Assembly: GCA_002492075.1 (NCBI GenBank)
Contig: DKXD01000136.1
Span: forward strand, 1-12,914
From: Ruminococcaceae bacterium UBA7135
GTDB taxonomy: Bacteria; Bacillota; Clostridia; Oscillospirales; Ruminococcaceae
Direction of reading: 5' to 3'
DNA: 12,914 nt
Made by a program: the position numbers and the translations under genes. Position 1 is the stretch's first letter, and each line of letters opens with the position of its first letter. Positions 8,298-12,914 of the stretch are shown one piece after another. The notes under the pieces were generated by a model. That model was not told the DNA's origin. It made no database searches and saw only the letters and a program-made list of their open reading frames with translations.

Positions 8298-10384
8298 TTG
8301 CCCTCCTTGTCGAGCGGTCTTTCGTAACCGCAGCCGTCCTTGGCGCAGTATATCTTCCCAAGCTTGCCCGACTTTTTGAACAGGCTTGAACCGCATTCGG
8401 GACACTTTTCCTCAAGCGGCACATCCCACGTCATAAAGTTGCAGTCCTTGTAGTTCTCGCAGCCGTAAAAGGGCTTGCCCTTCTTCGACTTTTTAAGCAG
8501 CATTTTCGCTCCGCATTTCGGGCACAGACCCTTTGTTTCGGTAACGATCCTTTTAGTGAACTTACATTCGGGAAATCCCGAACAGCCGAGGAACTTTCCG
8601 TACGGTCCTATCTTGATGACCATGGGCTTTCCGCATTGTTCGCAGATAACGTCGGTAGGCTCGTCGGGGACTTTAAGATGCTTGCCCTCCATATCCTGCT
8701 CCGCCTGCTCCAGCGACTTTGCAAAGCCCTTGTAGAACTTATCCAGAGTCTTTACCCAGTCCTTGCCGCCCTTTTCTATATCGTCAAGCTCTGTCTCCAT
8801 TTTCGCCGTGAACTTCACATCAACGATATTGTTGAACTTGTCTTTAAGAAGCCCCGTCGTCACCTCTCCGAGCGACGTCGGCTTCAGTTGATTTCCCGCT
8901 TCGCGCTCAACGTAATGACGGTCGAGTATCGTTGAAATGGTCGGCGCGTAGGTGGACGGTCTGCCTATCCCGTTCTCTTCAAGAGCCTTTATAAGCGACG
9001 CTTCGTTGTATCGAGCGGGCGGCTGTGTGAAGTGCTGATTTCCCGCAAGCTCGACGCATTTCAGCTTCTCCGACTTCTCGATAACTGGCAGCGCGCCGCT
9101 CTGCTCCTCGTCGTCTTTGGACTCCTCATAGAGCTTGGTAAAGCCGTCGAATTTCACCGAGTATCCGCTGGCTTTAAACAGGCAGTTTTTCGCGGTGATC
9201 TCGGCCGACACGGTATCCATTATCTCGTTTGCCATCTGGCTCGCCATAAACCGCTCCCAGATGAGCTTATACAACTTGAACTGATCGCTTGTAAGCGATT
9301 TCTTCACCTTTTCGGGCGTGAACTCCACATTTGTGGGGCGTATCGCCTCGTGAGCGTCCTGAGCGTTGCTTTTGGACTTGAACGTGCGCGGCTTTTCGGG
9401 AAGATATTTCTCGCCGTAAACGTTTTTTATAAGCTCGGCGGCGGCGGTTTTCGCCTCGTCCGAGATACGGAGGCTGTCGGTTCTCATATAAGTGATAAGA
9501 CCTACCGCGCCCGTTCCCTCAACGTCAACGCCCTCATAAAGTTCCTGCGCCGCTTTCATAGTTCTTCTGGCTTGGAACGAAAGGCGGCGGCTTGCCTCCT
9601 GCTGCAATGTTGAGGTAGTAAACGGCGGCGCGGGCTGCTTCTTTCGCTGTGATTTTTTGAGGTTCGTAACGACAAATTCCGCGCCGTCTAAATTCGCAAG
9701 GATTGCGTCCGCCTGCTCTTTGTTGTCTATTTTCGCCTTTTCGCCGTCTATCTCAGCGAGCTTTGCCGCAAACGTTTTCTTTGACGATGCCGCGGAGAGC
9801 TTCGCGTCTATGCTCCAATACTCGGTAGTCTTAAAAGCGCGTATCTCCTCCTCGCGGTCAACTATCAACCGCACAGCAACAGACTGCACACGCCCCGCCG
9901 AAAGTCCTCTGCGCACCTTTTTCCACAAAAACGGCGAGAGCTTATAGCCCACTATTCTGTCAAGAATACGGCGCGTCTGCTGCGCGTTCACGATATCGGG
10001 ATCGATAGTGCGCGGGTGACTCATACCATATTGTACGCCTGTTTTTGTGATCTCGTTGAAAGTCACGCGCACCTTTGATTTCTCGTCGATATTCAGCAGA
10101 TGAGACAAATGCCACGCAATAGCCTCTCCCTCTCTATCCGGGTCGGTCGCGAGATAAACGACGTCGGCAGCTTTGGCGCGCTTTTTAAGCTCCTTTATAA
10201 TATCCGCCTTGTCTTTCATATTGACGTACTGCGGCGCGAAATTGTTGTCCACATCCACGCCGAGCTTGCTTTTCGGCAGGTCTATAATATGCCCCGTTGA
10301 AGCCATAACGTCATAGCCGGCGCCAAGATATTTCTTAACGGTTTTCGCCTTGGACGGCGATTCGAGAATTACTAAATTTGCCAT
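8294..10384 (-). CDS. topA: DNA topoisomerase I (type IA)
   Basis: TopA relaxes negative supercoils by cutting one DNA strand through a tyrosine intermediate. The 696-residue protein begins MANLVILESPSKAKTVKKYLG and holds the Toprim metal-binding residues E8 and DPDREGE (81-87). The arch carries LSAGRVQSVAVRLIVDRE (161-178). The active-site motif is ITYMRTDSLRIS (297-308), with Y299 as the nucleophile. GIGRPSTYAPTI (472-483) is also conserved. The C-terminus has three four-cysteine zinc ribbons: C581/C584/C601/C607, C621/C624/C642/C648 and C661/C664/C680/C685. The last is a more divergent copy. The ATG at 10382-10384 follows GGAGGA (10391-10396). The gene lies 70 bases after the RNA methyltransferase gene with no clear promoter or terminator between, so co-transcription is plausible. 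It shares an ATGA overlap with trmFO. Confidence 0.98.
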   Translation of the reverse strand: MANLVILESPSKAKTVKKYLGAGYDVMASTGHIIDLPKSKLGVDVDNNFAPQYVNMKDKADIIKELKKRAKAADVVYLATDPDREGEAIAWHLSHLLNIDEKSKVRVTFNEITKTGVQYGMSHPRTIDPDIVNAQQTRRILDRIVGYKLSPFLWKKVRRGLSAGRVQSVAVRLIVDREEEIRAFKTTEYWSIDAKLSAASSKKTFAAKLAEIDGEKAKIDNKEQADAILANLDGAEFVVTNLKKSQRKKQPAPPFTTSTLQQEASRRLSFQARRTMKAAQELYEGVDVEGTGAVGLITYMRTDSLRISDEAKTAAAELIKNVYGEKYLPEKPRTFKSKSNAQDAHEAIRPTNVEFTPEKVKKSLTSDQFKLYKLIWERFMASQMANEIMDTVSAEITAKNCLFKASGYSVKFDGFTKLYEESKDDEEQSGALPVIEKSEKLKCVELAGNQHFTQPPARYNEASLIKALEENGIGRPSTYAPTISTILDRHYVEREAGNQLKPTSLGEVTTGLLKDKFNNIVDVKFTAKMETELDDIEKGGKDWVKTLDKFYKGFAKSLEQAEQDMEGKHLKVPDEPTDVICEQCGKPMVIKIGPYGKFLGCSGFPECKFTKRIVTETKGLCPKCGAKMLLKKSKKGKPFYGCENYKDCNFMTWDVPLEEKCPECGSSLFKKSGKLGKIYCAKDGCGYERPLDKEGK

Positions 10385-10454
10385 TGGTATTCCTCCAACA
10401 TATTAAAAATAAGCACTGCAAAACCAAAAGTAATTCACAGCTTTGCACTGCCAA

Positions 10455-11222
10455 TTATTTTGACAGCTCCCATAACAGTATTCCCGCAGCGGTCGCCGCG
10501 TTAAGGCTCTCCGCGCCCTGTATGGGAATGTAAATTTTTTCGCTGCATATCGCGGATATTTCGGGGGAGATCCCGCTGCCCTCGCTTCCGATAACTATAG
10601 CGGTTTTTTCGGGGAACTTCACCTCTCCCAAACGCTTTGCCGTTTCGTCAAGCATTGCACCGTATACCGCGAAGCCCTTTAAACAGCCGCGCAGATTTTC
10701 CGTGTCGGAATAAAACCGCACGGGCATTCTGAAAACGCTGCCCATAGAAGCGCGAACCGTTTTCGGCGACCACACATCGGCACAGCCGTCCGTTAAGAGA
10801 ACGCCGTCCATACCGAACGCCTCCGCGGTGCGTATCACAGTGCCGACATTCCCCGCGTCCTGCACCCTGTCAAGCACGACGATCCGCCGCGCATTCTCCG
10901 GCAGCGACTGCTCGGGCTTTTCCGCCGCCGCGAACAATCCTTGAGAGGTCTTTGTATCGGAAATATATTCGGCTATGTCCTCCGATATGACTAGCGTTTT
11001 TTCGGCGCGTTCACAAAGGCTCTTAACGGTCTCGGGATATTTCTCCGCGGCTTTTTCGGTAAACGCCGCCACGCCTATCCGCAAGCCGGAGCGCGATAAT
11101 TCCCCGCACAGGTGGTCGCCCTCGGCGGCAAACACCCCATGCTCGTCACGCATCCATTTTTGACGGAAAAGCGTCCGCAAAAAACGCACGCGGTCATTCT
11201 TCCTAGACGAAATTTTCTCCAC
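10455..11222 (-). CDS. SpoU/TrmH-family RNA 2'-O-methyltransferase
   Basis: This 255-residue protein has the three knotted SPOUT motifs of SAM-dependent ribose methyltransferases: DRVQDAGNVGTVIRTAEAFG (118-137, with N125 and R131), IVIGSEGSGISPEI (209-222) and IPIQGAESLNAATAAGILLWE (232-252). The N-terminal part (about 1-100) is the small substrate-binding domain seen in RlmB and TrmH relatives. The family methylates 23S rRNA (for example G2251 or G2553) or tRNA G18. The exact target cannot be read from sequence, so no gene symbol is given. The start is GTG at 11220-11222, supported by AGAGGT (11231-11236). The first in-frame ATG codes for residue 24 and would cut into the N-terminal domain. 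It follows the rplT terminator and probably has its own promoter or depends on readthrough. Confidence 0.93.
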   Translation of the reverse strand: MEKISSRKNDRVRFLRTLFRQKWMRDEHGVFAAEGDHLCGELSRSGLRIGVAAFTEKAAEKYPETVKSLCERAEKTLVISEDIAEYISDTKTSQGLFAAAEKPEQSLPENARRIVVLDRVQDAGNVGTVIRTAEAFGMDGVLLTDGCADVWSPKTVRASMGSVFRMPVRFYSDTENLRGCLKGFAVYGAMLDETAKRLGEVKFPEKTAIVIGSEGSGISPEISAICSEKIYIPIQGAESLNAATAAGILLWELSK

Positions 11223-11263
11223 TCGCTCTTACCTCTTTTTCCCAAGCAGGGGAATTTGCTTTC

Positions 11264-11294
11264 TTATTATCCCCCGCCGCGCGGGGGATAATAA
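11264..11294. repeat. Perfect 14-bp palindrome upstream of the RNA methyltransferase gene
   Basis: TTATTATCCCCCGC (11264-11277) and its exact complement (11281-11294) flank a 3-base CGC loop. The stem has a GC-rich tip and an A/T-rich base. On the minus strand it is followed by GAAAGCAAATTCCCC, not a T-run, so it is not a textbook terminator. It sits in the 5' region of the methyltransferase gene, between the rplT terminator and the AGAGGT ribosome site. The arm nearest the gene start contains ATTAT, the complement of which is part of a GATAAT sequence that resembles a -10 box. No good -35 partner is present. It could be an operator, an mRNA-stabilising hairpin or a second, weak terminator. 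Confidence 0.55.
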
Positions 11295-11312
11295 TATTAC
11301 TATCTTACTTCT

Positions 11313-11355
11313 AAAAAACGGAAAATCTCACGCCCTGACTTTACAAGGCGTGAGA
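11313..11355 (-). terminator. Intrinsic terminator of infC-rpmI-rplT
   Basis: A 9-bp GC-rich stem is formed by 11347-11355 and 11326-11334, with a 12-base loop. On the minus strand it is followed at once by TTTTCCGTTTTTT. It begins 10 bases after the rplT stop. The position, stem and T-run make this a convincing rho-independent terminator for the operon. Confidence 0.88.
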
Positions 11356-11365
11356 ATTCAGTTCA

Positions 11366-11719
11366 TCAAAGCGCAGCCTTTGCCTTTTCGGTAAGAGCCG
11401 TAAAGCCCGCCGCGTCGTTTATCGCGATCTCGGAGAGCATCTTTCTGTTAAGCGTGATGTTCGCCTTTTTAAGACCGTTCATAAATGTGGAATAGTTCAT
11501 TCCGTTAGCCTTGCAGGCAGCCGAAATACGGGTTATCCACAAGCGTCTGAAATCCCTTTTCTTAAGTCTTCTGCCTATATAAGCATACTGACCGCTCTTC
11601 ATCACCGCTTCTTTGGCGGTTTTGAACAGTCTGCTTTTTCCTCCCCAGTAGCCCTTTGCGAGCTTCAAGGTTTTATTTCTTCTCTTGCGCGTAGCAAGCG
11701 CACCCTTTACTCTTGCCAT
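11366..11719 (-). CDS. rplT: 50S ribosomal protein L20
   Basis: L20 binds 23S rRNA early in large-subunit assembly. In several bacteria it also represses its own operon by binding an RNA site. The 117 residues match the normal length. The protein opens MARVKGALATRKRRNKTLKLAKGYWGGKSRLF, a very basic tail that threads into rRNA, followed by AYIGRRLKKRDFRRLWITRI (46-65), the family signature, and a globular C-terminal domain. AAGGAGGA (11727-11734) precedes the ATG at 11717-11719. It is the last gene of the operon, 68 bases after rpmI, and is followed by a clear terminator. It is the presumed effector for the infC leader described in this window. Confidence 0.99.
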   Translation of the reverse strand: MARVKGALATRKRRNKTLKLAKGYWGGKSRLFKTAKEAVMKSGQYAYIGRRLKKRDFRRLWITRISAACKANGMNYSTFMNGLKKANITLNRKMLSEIAINDAAGFTALTEKAKAAL

Positions 11720-11787
11720 TTCTTTGTCCTCCTTATATCATCTGATGCGTAAAATTCTCAATCATTATGTGCAAACCGCAGCCCCGA

Positions 11788-11985
11788 TTATTTATACGGG
11801 ATAAGGCTCTTTACCTGCTCTACATTGGTAACGTCCGCATAAGCGCCCGCACGCAGTCCTCTTTTACGCTTGGTGGACTTTTTGGTAAGTATGTGACGCT
11901 TACCGCAGTGCTGCATTTTTACCTTACCTGTTCCTGTCAGCTTAAAGCGCTTCTTAGCGCCGCTGTGTGTTTTGATCTTCGGCAT
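11788..11985 (-). CDS. rpmI: 50S ribosomal protein L35
   Basis: L35 is a small basic protein of the large ribosomal subunit. The 65 residues begin MPKIKTHSGAKKRFKLTGTGKVK and include the conserved KRHILTKKSTKRKRGLR (46-60 region). The ATG at 11983-11985 is preceded by AAGGAGGAAA, which excludes a longer reading frame running 17 codons further up into the infC-rpmI gap. The length agrees with the family. It lies between infC (70-base gap holding a 7-bp hairpin) and rplT, the standard order. In Escherichia coli, L20 controls rpmI translation through RNA folded in front of this gene, so the upstream hairpin may be regulatory. Confidence 0.98.
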   Translation of the reverse strand: MPKIKTHSGAKKRFKLTGTGKVKMQHCGKRHILTKKSTKRKRGLRAGAYADVTNVEQVKSLIPYK

Positions 11986-12011
11986 TTGAATTTCCTCCTT
12001 AAATTTGTTCG

Positions 12012-12030
12012 GCGTTTCGATTGGAAACGC
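12012..12030 (-). promoter_or_regulatory. Hairpin just upstream of the rpmI ribosome binding site
   Basis: GCGTTTC (12012-12018) and GAAACGC (12024-12030) form a perfect 7-bp stem with a 5-base loop in the infC-rpmI gap. The minus-strand sequence after it is not T-rich, so it is not a terminator. It sits about 12 bases from the AAGGAGG of rpmI, where it could influence rpmI-rplT translation. A role as an L20 binding site is inferred only from the operon's known regulation in other bacteria. Confidence 0.4.
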
Positions 12031-12055
12031 TTTCAAAGTGCGCCTTCAACGTTTA

Positions 12056-12565
12056 TCATTTCTTGGGGCTCAATACAACGGCGTAGTTTCTTCCCTCAAG
12101 CTTCGAAGGCTTGTCGGAACCGCCATACTCCGCGACCGCGTCGCAAAAACGCTTCATCAGATCCTCGCCAAGATTGACGTGCGTCAGCTCGCGCATACGT
12201 CTGAAACGTATCGTGACCTTTACCTTATCGCCGTTCTGCAAAAATTTTATAGCGTTCTTCACCTTGATATTGAAATCGTTGGTGTCGATATTAAGGGACA
12301 TCTTAACTTCCTTAACATCCGCCGTTTTCTGATTTTTCTTGGCTTCCTTTTCTCGTTTTGTCTGCTCAAAACGGTACTTGCCGTAATCCATTATACGGCA
12401 TACCGGAGGATTTGCCGTCGGAGAGATCATCACCAAGTCAAGGTCTGCGTCGATAGCCTTTTCCAAAGCCTCTTTGGAAGACATTATGCCCAACTGCTCG
12501 CCCTCCGCGCTGATAACTCTTATTTCCTTTTCGTGGATATCCTCATTGATGAGCTGTTCTTTCAC
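12056..12565 (-). CDS. infC: Translation initiation factor IF-3
   Basis: IF3 binds the 30S subunit, keeps it apart from 50S and enforces correct start-codon choice. The protein has the N-terminal domain (about 1-72), with EGEQLGIMSSKEALEKA (21-37) and the signature PPVCRIMDYGKYRFEQ (53-68). A basic linker KREKEAKKNQK (70-80) and the C-terminal rRNA-binding domain from about 85 (EVKMSLNIDTNDFNIK) follow. No ATG or TTG start is available. An in-frame TAA lies at 12614-12616, leaving GTG (12563-12565), used here, or ATC (12569-12571). The ribosome site AAAGGCGGTG (12579-12588) is 15 bases from GTG but 9 from ATC, so ATC may be the true start, giving 171 residues. Rare AUU/AUC-type starts are a known feature of infC that allows IF3 to repress itself. 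It is the first gene of the operon, downstream of a consensus promoter and long leader. Confidence 0.97.
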   Translation of the reverse strand: MKEQLINEDIHEKEIRVISAEGEQLGIMSSKEALEKAIDADLDLVMISPTANPPVCRIMDYGKYRFEQTKREKEAKKNQKTADVKEVKMSLNIDTNDFNIKVKNAIKFLQNGDKVKVTIRFRRMRELTHVNLGEDLMKRFCDAVAEYGGSDKPSKLEGRNYAVVLSPKK

Positions 12566-12791
12566 TGCGATTTTGAAGCACCGCCTTTCGTATCGTTTAC
12601 CTTTAGAAATAATTTAAGCGTGAGCACACAACTCACGCTTAAACGTAATTATCCCTTTTCGGGAGTACTTATCGAATAAACTACCGCGCCTGACTTTTAG
12701 AAATTAAGAGCTTTAAGAGGTAAGAGTTAAGAAACGCGTTTACCTTTTCGAAGCCCCGTCGGCGGGTGAGAGTGTGACGGCTCTGCTTTAC
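12566..12791 (-). promoter_or_regulatory. Long infC leader, candidate L20-type attenuator
   Basis: About 220 untranslated bases separate the promoter from infC. From 5' to 3' they hold a CCGTC/GACGG stem (12776-12780 with 12756-12760), an AAAGGTAAACG copy (12737-12747), a small CCC/GGG hairpin with a GAAAA loop, the terminator-like hairpin at 12613-12643, and a second AAAGGTAAACG copy (12594-12604) just before the ribosome site. CACACTCTCAC (12766-12776) can pair with GTGAGTTGTGTG (12625-12636), the loop side of the terminator, which would give an alternative fold. Firmicutes infC operons are known to carry an L20-responsive leader of this kind. I infer it from position and layout, not from a covariance match. 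Confidence 0.55.
12603..12643 (-). terminator. Terminator-like hairpin in the infC leader (probable attenuator)
   Basis: CTCACGCTTAAA and TTTAAGCGTGAG (plus-strand 12632-12643 and 12613-12624) form a perfect 12-bp stem with a 7-base loop. On the minus strand it is followed by TTATTTCT, a modest T-rich run. It lies about 42 bases upstream of the infC start and downstream of the promoter, so it would stop transcription before infC unless an alternative fold forms. Confidence 0.65.
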
Positions 12792-12797
12792 CGATAT

Positions 12798-12826
12798 ATT
12801 ATAACACAACTTTTCCTTGTTGTCAA
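12798..12826 (-). promoter_or_regulatory. Consensus sigma-70/sigma-A promoter of the infC operon
   Basis: Reading the minus strand, TTGACA (12821-12826) and TATAAT (12798-12803) are both perfect six-base boxes separated by exactly 17 bases. The predicted transcript starts near 12791. It is the only consensus-quality promoter seen in the window and fits the high demand for IF3, L35 and L20. Confidence 0.9.
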
Positions 12827-12836
12827 GGGTTTTTTC

Positions 12837-12864
12837 AAAAAAAATCCGATTTTATTATTCGGAT
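12837..12864 (-). terminator. Intrinsic terminator of the unit upstream of infC
   Basis: ATCCGA (12859-12864 side) and TCGGAT (12844-12849 side) form a 6-bp stem with a 9-base loop, followed on the minus strand by a run of at least seven T. It sits just before the infC promoter and ends the preceding minus-strand unit. The 50 bases beyond it (12865-12914) show no recognisable gene. One frame reads ten residues to a TAA at 12881-12883, which could be the tail of an unidentified coding sequence. Confidence 0.75.
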
Positions 12865-12914
12865 ACGGTTTGATGTAAGTTTACCACAAAACCGGGCCGC
12901 TCCCGCCGTTAATA

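Noticed and set aside
8298..8405. Upstream start for trmFO inside topA
   Set aside because: The added 36 residues come from translating the topA 3' end in another frame; the ATG at 8295-8297 has AAGGAGGG directly before it and matches the family N-terminus.
10413..10451. GCACTGC direct repeat and TAATTCACA between topA and the methyltransferase gene, possibly a repeat remnant
   Set aside because: Seven bases repeated once in a 70-base gap is within chance, and no inverted ends or longer match to the MITE-like element could be seen.
11986..12036. Longer L35 with 17 extra N-terminal residues
   Set aside because: The AAGGAGG site lies inside that extension and the family begins MPKIKTH.
1..12914. 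tRNA, rRNA, CRISPR, prophage or defence system
   Set aside because: No cloverleaf-like gene, no regularly spaced repeats and no integrase, transposase or effector protein was seen; all intervals are accounted for by housekeeping genes and short gaps.

Overview
This window looks like a core housekeeping segment of a Clostridia chromosome, most likely Oscillospiraceae/Ruminococcaceae. That placement rests on the gene order, the style of the L20, L35 and IF3 proteins, strong AAGGAGG-type ribosome binding sites, A/T-rich intergenic DNA and a moderately GC-rich coding sequence. It is inferred from general family knowledge, not from a database search. All eleven genes lie on the minus strand, so transcription runs from high to low coordinates. 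No tRNA, rRNA, CRISPR array, prophage gene or transposase gene was found.

In transcription order, the right end (12914 to 12798) holds the tail of an unidentified upstream unit, its intrinsic terminator, and a perfect consensus promoter (TTGACA, 17 bp, TATAAT). A roughly 220-nt leader follows, containing a terminator-like hairpin, and then infC-rpmI-rplT (IF3, L35, L20) with a clear intrinsic terminator after rplT. This is the translation-factor and ribosomal-protein operon that is autoregulated by L20 in other bacteria. The leader layout fits attenuation.

The middle (11222 to 6984) holds a SpoU/TrmH-family RNA 2'-O-methyltransferase with a GTG start, topA (DNA topoisomerase I) and trmFO (tRNA m5U54 methyltransferase). 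The last two overlap by ATGA. A perfect 14-bp palindrome sits in front of the methyltransferase gene.

A non-coding interval of 167 bases (6817 to 6983) holds a 130-bp MITE-like inverted-repeat element. Downstream of it lies a tightly packed run: plsX (phospholipid synthesis), rnc (RNase III), an Elp3-like radical SAM gene, smc (chromosome condensation) and ftsY (SRP receptor, cut by the window edge). This is the classic plsX-rnc-smc-ftsY cluster, but without acpP between plsX and rnc and with the radical SAM gene inserted between rnc and smc.

The genes are ordinary and well conserved. The parts most worth a second look are non-coding: the infC leader and its possible non-canonical AUC start, the hairpin in front of rpmI, the MITE-like element, the 14-bp palindrome, and the uncharacterised radical SAM protein with a KH-like tail. 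I do not see a convincing new multi-gene system.
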